The position numbers and the translations under genes were made by a program. A stretch of DNA of 64,000 bases from JADKAV01 sp963733395 (GTDB lineage: Bacteria; Actinomycetota; Actinomycetes; S36-B12; UBA10799): contig CAVTCZ010000013.1 in NCBI GenBank assembly GCA_963733395.1, positions 186,001 to 250,000 on the forward strand, given 5' to 3'. The notes beneath the pieces are model-generated. The model ran no database searches, was not told the origin of the DNA, and saw nothing but the letters and a program-made list of their open reading frames with translations. This document shows positions 8,513 to 16,362 of this stretch, in pieces; within the stretch, counting starts at the first letter, position 1; each line of letters begins with the position of its first letter.

Positions 8513-9091
8513 ATGAACCAGTCGATCGATGCGCTGCGCGTCCTGGTGGCTGAGGACGAGGCGCTGATCCGGATGGACCTCGTGGAGACTCTGCAGGAAC
8601 TGGGATTCGAGGTCGTGGCGGCCGTGGCCGATGGCCGGTCCGCAGTGGCCGCTGCCGGCGAATCGGCCCCGCAGGTGGCGTTGCTGGACATCAAGATGCC
8701 GGACATGGACGGCCTGGCCGCGGCCGGTGAGATCATCGCGCTCAAGAGCACTGCCGTGGTGATGCTGACCGCGTTCAGCCAGCCGGAACTCATCCAGCGC
8801 GCCATCGCCGCCGGTGCCATGGGCTATCTGGTGAAGCCGTTCAAGCCCGAGGAGTTGCGGGCCGCGCTCACCGTGGCGTGGCAGCGGTACAGCCAGTTGC
8901 GCGACGAGCAGGATCGCGCCCGGGACCTCGAGCAGAGCCTGGCCGACCGCAAGGTCATCGAGCGTGCACGGGGGGTCGTCCAACAACGGCTCGGGATCTC
9001 GGAGGAGCAGGCCTACACGTGGTTGCGCAGTGCGGCGATGGACCAGCGGCTGCCGCTCGCGGAGGTCGCCCGGAAGACCCTGGAATCCTAG
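8513..9091 (+). CDS. pdtaR: ANTAR-domain response regulator (PdtaR-like)
   Basis: Two-component response regulator that acts on RNA, not DNA. The receiver domain (about 8-125) has the acidic pair in VAEDEALIRMDL, phospho-acceptor Asp in LLDIKMPDMDG, Thr in VVMLTAFSQ and Lys in YLVKPFKPEEL. The C-terminal helical ANTAR domain (about 135-192) contains ERARGVVQQRLGISEEQAY, which matches the RNA hairpin-binding signature. The 192-residue length fits PdtaR. No PdtaS kinase is in the window. ATG at 8513 follows a GAGGCGAGG ribosome-binding stretch. Confidence 0.92.
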   Translation: MNQSIDALRVLVAEDEALIRMDLVETLQELGFEVVAAVADGRSAVAAAGESAPQVALLDIKMPDMDGLAAAGEIIALKSTAVVMLTAFSQPELIQRAIAAGAMGYLVKPFKPEELRAALTVAWQRYSQLRDEQDRARDLEQSLADRKVIERARGVVQQRLGISEEQAYTWLRSAAMDQRLPLAEVARKTLES

Positions 9092-9094
9092 GGG

Positions 9095-9123
9095 TTGACC
9101 CACACGCCAGAACTGGCTATCAC
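9095..9123 (+). promoter_or_regulatory. Candidate SigA-type promoter for livK
   Basis: TTGACC at 9095-9100 and TATCAC at 9118-9123 are separated by 17 bases, matching a housekeeping promoter, just downstream of the pdtaR stop. It would give an untranslated leader of about 105 bases before livK. Confidence 0.5.
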
Positions 9124-9189
9124 GGATTTGCAACATATGGGTGGGGGTCGTTTGTGCGTGGCCGTGTTGTCCGTATGGTTATCTCCATT

Positions 9190-9208
9190 CGGTGCGACAG
9201 TCGCACCG
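9190..9208 (+). promoter_or_regulatory. Inverted repeat in the livK leader
   Basis: CGGTGCGA-cag-TCGCACCG is an eight-base perfect inverted repeat with a three-base loop, 26 bases ahead of the livK ATG and before the purine-rich AAAAAGGGG ribosome binding site. It could be an operator dyad or an RNA hairpin in the leader; the sequence does not decide. Confidence 0.4.
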
Positions 9209-9234
9209 GAACCTACGCACAAAAAGGGGTACAG

Positions 9235-10521
9235 ATGTCCCGATCGACCATTCTGCGGTCGCTTGTGGTGGTGGGTGCGGCGAGCCTGGCGCTGACTGCT
9301 TGCAGCAGCGGCGACAGCACGTCGGACGCCTCCTCGAGCCCGTCCGCAGATTCTTCCGCCGCTCAGGGTGATGGCACCCTGAAGATCGGCACCCTCCTGC
9401 CGCAGACCGGCTCCCTCGCCTTCCTCGGGCCGCCCGAGTTCGCTGGCGTGGACCTTGCTGCCCAGGAGATCAACGACGCCGGTGGCGTCAACGGCGCCGA
9501 CATCGAGACCGTTGTCGGTGACTCCGGCGACACCTCGACCAACATCGCCTCGCAGACCGTGGACCGCCAGCTCTCGCAGGGAGTGGACGCCATCATCGGT
9601 GCCGCCTCCAGCGCGGTGTCGCTGACGGTCATCGACAAGATCACCAGCGCGGGTGTGCAGCAGGTTTCGCCCGCGAACACCTCGCCGGAGTTCTCGACCT
9701 ACCCGGACAAGGGCCTGTACGCCCGTACCGCCCCGCCGGACACGTTCCAGGGACAGGTCCTGGGTGACCTGGTCGCCGGCGATGGCAACACCACCCTGGC
9801 GATCCTGGCGCTGGACGACGCCTACGGCACCGGCCTGGCGGACAACGTCGAGAAGGCCTTCACCGCTGCTGGCGGCACCATCGCCTCCAAGCAGATCTAC
9901 GACCCCAAGGCCGCTTCGTACGAAGCTGAGGTCTCCGAGGCCAAGGCCTCGAACCCCGAAGCCGTGGTCCTGATCGGGTTCGACGAGTCGAGCAAGATCG
10001 TGCAGGAGATGATCAAGCAGGGCATCGGCCCGAACAAGGTCCCGCTGTACCTGGTGGACGGCAACCTGTCGAACACCCTGTACAAGGATCTGCCGAAGGG
10101 CTCCATGGAGGGCACCCAGGGCACGCTTCCGGGCGCTGAGGCCAGCGCCGAGTTCCAGAAGCAGCTGAAGGAGATCAACCCCGACCTCGAGGACTTCTCC
10201 TACGCACCCGAGGCCTACGACGCCACCATGATCATCGCCCTGGCCGCCCAGGCTGCCGGCAACGACAGCGGACTGGCCATCGGTGACAACATCAAGCAGG
10301 TCTCCGCGGAAGGCGAGAAGTGCACCGTCTACGCGGACTGCCTGGCGTTGCTGAAGGACGGCAAGGACATCGACTACGACGGCAAGTCGGGTCCGATCGA
10401 CCTCAACGACGTGGGTGACCCCAGCAAGGCGATCATGGGCATCTACACCTACGGCGCGGACAACACCTACACCCGCACTGGTTCCCAGGAGGGTGACGTT
10501 CCGGACGCCTCGCAGGGCTGA
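9235..10521 (+). CDS. livK: Branched-chain amino-acid ABC transporter substrate-binding lipoprotein
   Basis: Extracytoplasmic receptor for a Liv/HAAT-type importer (type I periplasmic binding fold). 428 residues. A lipoprotein signal peptide ends in the lipobox LTAC with Cys23, followed by a Ser/Asp-rich linker to about 44. The mature domain begins GTLKIGTLLPQTGSLAFLGP and contains the family segments QEINDAGGVNGADIE and IIGAASSAVSLTVIDKI. ATG 9235 is preceded by AAAAAGGGG. The gene is alone on the plus strand and converges with livHMGF. A strong hairpin terminator follows. Ligand cannot be read from sequence. Confidence 0.92.
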   Translation: MSRSTILRSLVVVGAASLALTACSSGDSTSDASSSPSADSSAAQGDGTLKIGTLLPQTGSLAFLGPPEFAGVDLAAQEINDAGGVNGADIETVVGDSGDTSTNIASQTVDRQLSQGVDAIIGAASSAVSLTVIDKITSAGVQQVSPANTSPEFSTYPDKGLYARTAPPDTFQGQVLGDLVAGDGNTTLAILALDDAYGTGLADNVEKAFTAAGGTIASKQIYDPKAASYEAEVSEAKASNPEAVVLIGFDESSKIVQEMIKQGIGPNKVPLYLVDGNLSNTLYKDLPKGSMEGTQGTLPGAEASAEFQKQLKEINPDLEDFSYAPEAYDATMIIALAAQAAGNDSGLAIGDNIKQVSAEGEKCTVYADCLALLKDGKDIDYDGKSGPIDLNDVGDPSKAIMGIYTYGADNTYTRTGSQEGDVPDASQG

Positions 10522-10537
10522 TCCCGGAATCATCGCC

Positions 10538-10571
10538 ACGGTGCCCGCTCCCTTCGGGGGGCGGGCACCGT
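10538..10571 (+). terminator. Hairpin terminator after livK
   Basis: Arms ACGGTGCCCGC (10538-10548) and GCGGGCACCGT (10561-10571) are perfectly complementary, with inner pairing around a TTCG loop, 16 bases past the livK stop. There is no clear T-run, as is common in actinobacteria. Confidence 0.8.
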
Positions 10572-10985
10572 CGTGTGTGCAACTGACGTCCTTCATGCGC
10601 TTTGTGTCCCGTTGCTGCCGGGACGGAAAGCATGCAGCGGGTCCGTCACGAGCTGTGAACACCGGGGGCCCTGTGGCCACATCCGGTGGGATGGCCACGG
10701 GAGACCGCTGAACGCGCGGATGAGGCCTGTCGCCGAAGACCCGGAGACTCATCTGGCGCGTCCGGATGCCCGCGGGCGGTCGTCGGGCGGCGTTCGGTCG
10801 TACCAGCTCGCTGGGATCCGCCCGCCTCGCCGCTCCACGCCAGCAAGCAGTCGCCGCGCTGCCGGCTCGCCCGCCATCCCAGCCTGGCCAGTATCGTCTC
10901 GGCACGACTTCGGTGCGGGCCCTTGTTCAGGACCGGACTCGTCGGCAGCCGGGCCAGGACCATGTGTATCCGGTAAGGGGCAGCT
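10572..10985. other. Convergent intergenic gap between livK and livF
   Basis: No open frame here resembles a protein. An imperfect hairpin (CCTGTGGCCA near 10670 with TGGCCACGGG near 10694) could stop minus-strand transcription leaving livF. Otherwise nothing recognisable. Confidence 0.5.
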
Positions 10986-11756
10986 TCAGGCCTTGGCCAG
11001 CGTCCCGAGGTACAACTCGACCACCTTGGAGTCGTTGGCGAGCGCCCGTCCAGTGCCGGTGTAGGCGTTGCGGCCCTGGTCGAGCACGTAGGCGCGGTCA
11101 CAGATCTGCAGGCAACGGCGGGCGTTCTGCTCGACCATGATCACGGTCACGCCGGTCTTGTTGATCGCCTTGACCCGTACGAACGCCTCGTCGGTCAGGG
11201 CGGGCGAGAGGCCTGCTGACGGCTCGTCCAGCAGCAGCACCTTCGGTTCCATCATCATCGCCCGGGCCATGGCGACCATCTGTCGCTCACCGCCGGACAG
11301 CGAGCCGGCCCGCTGCTTGCGGCGTTCGGCCAGCGCCGGGAAGAGCTCAGCCACCACGTCGAAGCGCCGGTGGAACGCCTTCGGCTCCTGGAAGGCGCCC
11401 ATCTGCAGGTTCTCCTCGATGGTCAGCGAGGGGAACACGTTGTTGTTCTGGGGGACGAACCCGATACCCATGCTCACGAGCTTGTCGGCACGGGTGTTGG
11501 TGATGTCGTGCTCGTCGAAGGTCACCTTGCCGGTTCGGACCTTGACCAAGCCGAACAGTGATTTCAGCAGCGTCGACTTGCCCGCGCCGTTCGGCCCGAT
11601 GATTCCGACGAGTTCACCGGCGTGGGCGTACAGGTCGCAGCCGTTGAGGATGTTCACACCCGGGAAGTAGCCGGCGATCACTTCGTCGATGCGCACGAGG
11701 GCGCCCTCAGCGGCTTCGAGATGCTCATCTCTGCCGGCGATCGTGGTCCCAGCCAT
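10986..11756 (-). CDS. livF: Branched-chain amino-acid ABC transporter ATP-binding protein LivF
   Basis: One of the two ATPases of the Liv/HAAT importer. About 256 residues with Walker A GPNGAGKST, Q-loop GFVPQNNNVFPSLTIEENL, ABC signature LSGGERQM, Walker B VLLLDEPSAGLSP and a switch His replaced by Gln in MVEQNARR, which is normal for LivF. ATG 11756 is preferred over GTG 11759 because the GAGGAGG of the livG end is better spaced from it. The start overlaps the livG stop. Last gene of livH-M-G-F. Confidence 0.95.
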   Translation of the reverse strand: MAGTTIAGRDEHLEAAEGALVRIDEVIAGYFPGVNILNGCDLYAHAGELVGIIGPNGAGKSTLLKSLFGLVKVRTGKVTFDEHDITNTRADKLVSMGIGFVPQNNNVFPSLTIEENLQMGAFQEPKAFHRRFDVVAELFPALAERRKQRAGSLSGGERQMVAMARAMMMEPKVLLLDEPSAGLSPALTDEAFVRVKAINKTGVTVIMVEQNARRCLQICDRAYVLDQGRNAYTGTGRALANDSKVVELYLGTLAKA

Positions 11757-12640
11757 CACGCCTCCTCGGGGTGGGCGGTGAGGGCTTCACCAGAGTCCGT
11801 CAGCGGCTTGTCGTGGTGCGTGCCCAGGTACGCGTCGATCACGGCCTCGTTGCCCATGACATCGTGTGGTGGCCCCTCTGCGATCACCTGACCCTGGCTC
11901 ATCACGATCACCCAGTCGCTGATGTCGCGGACCATGTCCATGTCGTGTTCCACGAACAACACGGTGGTGCCGCGGTCGCGCACCTTGCGGATGTGGTCCA
12001 GGAGGCTCTGGGTCAGCGCCGGGTTCACACCTGCCATCGGCTCGTCCAACATCACCATGTCCGGCTCCACCATGAGGGCCCGCGCCATCTCCAGAAGCTT
12101 GCGCTGCCCACCGGAAAGCGACCCGGCGAGGTCGTCCTGCTTCTCGGCCAGGTTGAAACTCTCGAGCAGGCTCAAGGCCCGTTCGGAGATCTCCTTCTCC
12201 TGCGAACTCCAGAGGAACGGCAGTACCGACGCATAGAGTTTCTCGCCGCGCTGGTGCTGGGCGCCGAGACGCATGTTCTCCATCACGGTCAGCCGGCTCA
12301 GGGCCTTGGTCAGTTGGAACGTGCGCACCATGCCGTACTTGGCCACCTTGTGCGGCCGGACGCCGGCGAGTTGGTGTCCGTCGAACGTCCAGGAACCCTC
12401 GTTGGGGCGGTCGAAGCCGGTGAGCAGGTTGAAGAAGGTGGTCTTGCCGGCACCGTTGGGGCCGATCAGCGCGGTGATCGTGCCCCGCTGCACCTCGACG
12501 TGTGCGACGTCGACGGCGGTGAGGCCGCCGAAATGGCGCTTGACGTGATCGGCGATGAGGATCGGATTCGGCTTGGCGACGCCTGCCTCTTGCGGGACAT
12601 CCTGGAGGGCGTCGATGAGGTATCTCAGGTCATCGGGCAT
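11756..12640 (-). CDS. livG: Branched-chain amino-acid ABC transporter ATP-binding protein LivG
   Basis: Second ATPase of the importer, 294 residues. Walker A GPNGAGKTTFFNLLTGF, Q-loop MVRTFQLTKALSRLTVMENM, signature LSGGQRKLLEMARAL, Walker B MVMLDEPMAGVNP and the switch His in LFVEHDMDMV. An N-terminal extension of about 25 residues before the ABC core and an acidic C-terminal tail are slightly longer than usual. It overlaps the livM end by 11 bases. Confidence 0.95.
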   Translation of the reverse strand: MPDDLRYLIDALQDVPQEAGVAKPNPILIADHVKRHFGGLTAVDVAHVEVQRGTITALIGPNGAGKTTFFNLLTGFDRPNEGSWTFDGHQLAGVRPHKVAKYGMVRTFQLTKALSRLTVMENMRLGAQHQRGEKLYASVLPFLWSSQEKEISERALSLLESFNLAEKQDDLAGSLSGGQRKLLEMARALMVEPDMVMLDEPMAGVNPALTQSLLDHIRKVRDRGTTVLFVEHDMDMVRDISDWVIVMSQGQVIAEGPPHDVMGNEAVIDAYLGTHHDKPLTDSGEALTAHPEEA

Positions 12641-13613
12641 CGAGGCTCAGCTCCTTCTTGTCGCCCAGGATCCCCTGTGGTCGGTAGATCATCAAGAGCA
12701 TGAGGCTGATGCCGAGGATCCAGTAGCGGATCTGCCCGACCTGGTCGTTGCGGATGAATTCGATGGTGCCACTGGAGACCGCGTTGGCCAGCGCGCCGTC
12801 GATGAAGACCAGCAGGAACCAGAACACCAGTGACCCGACGATGGGTCCGAGCACCCGGGCGGCCCCGCCGAGGATGAGCACGGCATAGGCGAAGAAGGTC
12901 AGGTCGGTGCTGTAGTAGTCCGGCTGGATGGACTGGAAGGCGATGGCGGCGATGAACCCGCCGAAGCATCCCATGACACCACCGATGATCAGCGACTGCA
13001 GTTTGTAGGAGTAGACGCTCTTGCCCAGGGAACGCACGGCATCCTCGTCCTCCCGGATGGCCTTGATGACCCGGCCCCACGGGGAACGCATCAGCATGAA
13101 CACCAGGAACGACAGGACTACGACCAGGATCCAGCCGATGGTGACGATCCACATGTCGTTCTGGCTGAACTCGGCGGGGCCGACTCGCACCGGTCCGGAG
13201 TAGGGGTTGAACGTGTAGAAGTCATCGGCGAAGCGGTTGATGCCGTCCGAACCGCCGAAGATCGGGTCCAGCGATACCGACCGGAAGGTCAGGCGCAGGA
13301 TCTCCGCGGCGGCAATGGTGACGATGGCCAGATAGTCCGCGCGCAACCGCAGCGTGGGCACACCCAGCAGCAGCGCCAGCAGCACCGCCGCCAGGATGCC
13401 CACGAGCAGGCCCACCCACAGGCTCCATCCCGCATAGGCGATGGACACACCGAGGCCGTAGGCCGCGACGGCCAGGAAGCCGGACTGACCGAAGTTCAGC
13501 AGCCCGGTGTAGCCGAACTGGACGTTCAGGCCGATCGCCGCGAGCGCGAAGATGACCGCCTGGATCCCGATGCCCTGGGTGAGGGCCTGGCTGAAGACGT
13601 TTCCCCAATCCAT
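12630..13613 (-). CDS. livM: Branched-chain amino-acid ABC transporter permease LivM
   Basis: Polytopic permease subunit, 327 residues, about eight to nine membrane segments. Family elements: NVQFGYTGLLNFGQSGFLAV near the N-terminus, GVPTLRLRADYLAIVTIAAAEI, and the coupling-helix region SPWGRVIKAIREDEDAVRSLGK that contacts the ATPases. The C-terminal MIYRPQGILG is shared with LivH. It starts three bases after the livH stop. Confidence 0.94.
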   Translation of the reverse strand: MDWGNVFSQALTQGIGIQAVIFALAAIGLNVQFGYTGLLNFGQSGFLAVAAYGLGVSIAYAGWSLWVGLLVGILAAVLLALLLGVPTLRLRADYLAIVTIAAAEILRLTFRSVSLDPIFGGSDGINRFADDFYTFNPYSGPVRVGPAEFSQNDMWIVTIGWILVVVLSFLVFMLMRSPWGRVIKAIREDEDAVRSLGKSVYSYKLQSLIIGGVMGCFGGFIAAIAFQSIQPDYYSTDLTFFAYAVLILGGAARVLGPIVGSLVFWFLLVFIDGALANAVSSGTIEFIRNDQVGQIRYWILGISLMLLMIYRPQGILGDKKELSLDAR

Positions 13614-13616
13614 GGT

Positions 13617-14882
13617 CTACCCCACCCTCTCGCTGCGGCCGAGGATCCCCTGTGGTCTGACCATCAGGATGATGATCAGGACCGCCAGGGCACCGACGTT
13701 CTTCAATTCCGAAGGGATGAACAGGGTCGACAGTTGGATCATGACGCCGACGATGATGGAACCCACGATCGCGCCGACCGCCGTGCCCAGGCCACCGAGG
13801 GTGACACCGGCGAAGATCAGCAGCAGCAGTTGGAACCCCTCGATCCAACTCACCCCGTTGGACATGCTGTAGATGATGCCGGCCAGGGCGGCCAGAGCGG
13901 CGCCGGCCATCCAGATCACGGAGATGACCCGGTTGACGTCGATGCCGGAGGCGGACGCCAGGGCCGGGTTGTCGGCGATGGCGCGGGACGCCTTGCCGAC
14001 GCGGGTCAGTTTGAGCCACAACACAGTGCCGATGAGCACGACCACGGCCAGCACCGCGCCGGTGAGAGCCTTGGGCGTCACATCGACCGGGCCGAAGGTG
14101 AGGCCCGCCTGCCCGCTGAACGAGGAGAACTGGCGGGTGTTGCCGCCGAAGATGAACAGGTAGAAGTAGCGCAGGAAGATGCCCAGGCCGATGGACACCA
14201 CCAGCATGGCGATCAGTCCGGTTCCCCGCTTGCGCAGCCAGCGCCAGAAGAAGCGATCCTGCACGTAGCCGAACAGCGCCCCCGCAATGACGGCCCCTGC
14301 CACGGCCACGACGAACGGCAACTGGAGCAGGTTGTTGAAGAAGTAGGCCATCAAGGCACCGAAGGTGACCAGTTCGCCATGGGAGAAGTTGGTCAGGCCG
14401 GTGGTTCCGAAGATGAGGCTGAGTCCCACCGCGGCCAGGGCGATGGTGAGGCCGAAAATGAGACCGTCGACGGTGAGTCCGATCGCACGGTCCAGGGTGG
14501 TCTCGGAGACGGTGCGCGCCTCGCCGGTGGGGAAGAGCACCGATTTGGACTGCCCCTTGCCCACCGTGATCTGGGTACTGGTGCGGTCCGGGTTGGTCAG
14601 GGTGACACCCTCGGGCAGGGTGTCCGTCTGCAGCAGGACGGTGTAGGTGCCGGGCCGGGGGACCTCCACCAGCCACTCACCCTGGTCGTCGGTGATGGCG
14701 TTCTCGACGAAGCCATCCTCGCTGGAGACGTTCAACGTCACGTCCGGGATGCCACCTTCGGCGGTCTTGATCACCCCGCCGATGGTTTCCTCAGCCGCTG
14801 ATGCGGCTGTTGCACCACCCACGAAGGCCCATAGGGCCAGGGCGACCGCGCTGAGCACCAGCAGCAGTCGTCGCACGCGCAT
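13617..14882 (-). CDS. livH: LivH-type permease with an N-terminal secreted beta domain
   Basis: Permease subunit of the Liv importer in residues about 126-421 (LSLIFGTTGLTNFSHGELVT, the coupling region RVGKASRAIADNPALASASG, C-terminal VRPQGILGRS). In front lies a cleavable-looking signal peptide (1 to about 29, ending ATAASAAEE) and a roughly 90-residue segment of alternating beta character (GGVIKTAEGGIPDVTLNVSS, DDQGEWLVEVPRPGTYTVLL) resembling carboxypeptidase-regulatory-like folds, then the first membrane helix. Ordinary LivH proteins are about 290-300 residues and lack this. The reading frame is uninterrupted and the start follows AGGT, so the fusion appears real. First gene of livHMGF. 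Confidence 0.9.
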   Translation of the reverse strand: MRVRRLLLVLSAVALALWAFVGGATAASAAEETIGGVIKTAEGGIPDVTLNVSSEDGFVENAITDDQGEWLVEVPRPGTYTVLLQTDTLPEGVTLTNPDRTSTQITVGKGQSKSVLFPTGEARTVSETTLDRAIGLTVDGLIFGLTIALAAVGLSLIFGTTGLTNFSHGELVTFGALMAYFFNNLLQLPFVVAVAGAVIAGALFGYVQDRFFWRWLRKRGTGLIAMLVVSIGLGIFLRYFYLFIFGGNTRQFSSFSGQAGLTFGPVDVTPKALTGAVLAVVVLIGTVLWLKLTRVGKASRAIADNPALASASGIDVNRVISVIWMAGAALAALAGIIYSMSNGVSWIEGFQLLLLIFAGVTLGGLGTAVGAIVGSIIVGVMIQLSTLFIPSELKNVGALAVLIIILMVRPQGILGRSERVG

Positions 14883-14911
14883 ACCTCTACTTCTGTCGAG
14901 TCGGGAAGGCT

Positions 14912-14942
14912 TGGGCCACGTGGACAGTCTGACGTAGGCCCA
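14912..14942 (-). promoter_or_regulatory. Imperfect inverted repeat upstream of livH
   Basis: TGGGCCACGT (14912-14921) and ACGTAGGCCCA (14932-14942) pair with a single bulge, 30 bases ahead of the livH ATG and within the divergent livH/GNAT spacer. Position fits an operator; no regulator is known. Confidence 0.3.
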
Positions 14943-15045
14943 CGAAACCTGCTACATGCTAGGGGGTGCGTGTCGCCCTGTCGATCACCACCCGAGAATC
15001 GTTGTCCAGCCGTGTCGCTACGCTGGTTGCGGATTGGGAGGGTGT

Positions 15046-15612
15046 ATGGCCATCGAGGTTCGAGACGTGACGATGGATCACCTCGAGCACGTCGCCCCGT
15101 TGTGGGAGCAGGCCTGGAGGGCATCCGGTCGGCGCAAGGGGTCTTTGCCGCTCGCGCTGTCCCTGGATCGGTTGCGCCGGCGGGTCGAAGTGGCCGCGGG
15201 CGGGGGCTATCGGTTCCTCGCGGCCTGGGACGGTGACACCCCGGTCGGCTTCGCCACCGTTTCCTTGACCGACGGCGGCCCGATGATGGACGCTCCCGGC
15301 GTCCACATCCACGTACTGCACGTCGGAGAGGAACACCGGAATTCGCGGGTGGGGACGGCCCTGCTGGCCGCGGTCACCGACTGGGCTGCCGACCTCGGCG
15401 CCGATCAGGTGGTGGTCGACGTGCCACCGGCCTCGCGGGACGTGGCCCGCTGGTACGCGCGGTGGGGCTTCGGTCCTTATCTGAACCGGCGGGTGGCCAA
15501 CACCGCCGCGATCCGGCGCAAGATGGGTGGACGGCCGCCGTTGCGGGTGCTCGCCGGCGGCAGCGGCCGGTTCGCACCGGTCAGCGGATTGCGTCGCGCA
15601 GCAGGCAGGTGA
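15046..15612 (+). CDS. GNAT family N-acetyltransferase
   Basis: 188-residue acetyl-CoA-dependent acyltransferase; substrate unknown. The acetyl-CoA-binding motif is visible in LHVGEEHRNSRVGTALLAAV (a variant of the R/Q-x-x-G-x-G/A loop), preceded by the beta strand GVHIHVL and followed by ARWYARWGFGPYLNRR, the usual C-terminal beta4-alpha4. ATG 15046 is chosen because GGGAGGG lies just upstream and because longer versions add no family sequence. Its 3' end overlaps the convergent thioesterase gene by 32 bases. Confidence 0.85.
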   Translation: MAIEVRDVTMDHLEHVAPLWEQAWRASGRRKGSLPLALSLDRLRRRVEVAAGGGYRFLAAWDGDTPVGFATVSLTDGGPMMDAPGVHIHVLHVGEEHRNSRVGTALLAAVTDWAADLGADQVVVDVPPASRDVARWYARWGFGPYLNRRVANTAAIRRKMGGRPPLRVLAGGSGRFAPVSGLRRAAGR

Positions 15613-15988
15613 TCCGGCCGGTTGCTATCCGGCGTCCCTGGTCGTCGTACACCGGCACCAGGTAGGAAGCCAGCGTCCGCCCCTCCTGCAGGGCCTCGGC
15701 GCGGGCGGTCACATACCCGTGCGACGCCGAACGGTGATGGGTCACCCCCACCTCGATCCCCACCGGGAACTTGCCGGGCGACGACAGGGCTGCCGCGATC
15801 GACCCCACCGACTCCACCAGCACCGCGGTGGCCCCGCCGTGCAGGATGCCGTACGGCTGCGTATTGCCCTCGACCGGCATCCGGCCGGTGACCGCTGTGC
15901 CGTCGAAGTCGACCGTGATACCCATCGTGTCGGCGAGCGGGCCTTGACCCATCTGTTCGAAACCCTCGGGCCAGTTCGTGCTAGTCAC
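15581..15988 (-). CDS. PaaI-type hotdog-fold thioesterase
   Basis: 135-residue hotdog thioesterase that should hydrolyse an acyl-CoA. The central motif GILHGGATAVLVESVGS carries the His-Gly-Gly and the helix Glu of the PaaI/menaquinone-thioesterase group. The second half (GIEVGVTHHRSASHGYVTARA) matches the family substrate-tunnel strands. GTG 15988 starts MTSTNWPEG. Placement beside polA is common in actinobacteria. The physiological substrate cannot be told; DHNA-CoA for menaquinone is one possibility. Confidence 0.85.
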   Translation of the reverse strand: MTSTNWPEGFEQMGQGPLADTMGITVDFDGTAVTGRMPVEGNTQPYGILHGGATAVLVESVGSIAAALSSPGKFPVGIEVGVTHHRSASHGYVTARAEALQEGRTLASYLVPVYDDQGRRIATGRITCLLRDAIR

Positions 15989-16362
15989 ACAGGCCAGGCT
16001 ATCCGCCGCCGTCGCTTACGCAGCGACGCGGCACCGGATGACGAGTCGGTGCTGCCGGAGAGAATCCGCCGAGTGTTGCGCGGTTGTGGTGCGGTGTGGC
16101 GACTGTGGACGGCGGTCGGCCCGAAACCAGCAACCGCGCAACAGTCGCCGCGGGCGACCAGCAACCGCGCAACAGTCGCGCGACGACTGTGGGCGAACGA
16201 AGCGGTGCGTGCCGCCGCAGGTGCACCTGGCTTCCGCCAACCTGCGGTGCCCTGAGGCCGCCCACGACCGGGGTTCGCTTGCGACGCGCCTCGACTCCCC
16301 GCCCGGGACCGCTCGGCGACGCGGCACCCGGATGTCCGGGGCAACACCTAGACTCGGAGCCG
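15989..16362. other. Divergent intergenic gap before polA, repeat locus A
   Basis: No protein gene seen. The spacer between the thioesterase and polA starts holds three copies of a short repeat (described separately), plus sequence with no recognisable feature from about 16200 to the polA start. Confidence 0.6.
16071..16178. repeat. Repeat locus A: 22-nt core in both orientations, 31-nt period
   Basis: ACCAGCAACCGCGCAACAGT begins at 16126 and again at 16157, exactly 31 bases apart, each continuing CG. An inverted, slightly degenerate copy (GAGTGTTGCGCGGTTGTGGT) lies at 16071-16090. The same core and the same 31-base period recur at 52.23-52.36 kb. No coding function. Confidence 0.8.

Noticed and set aside
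10572..10985. Small ORFs between livK and livF
   Set aside because: Several overlapping frames of similar length, none with a ribosome binding site or family match.
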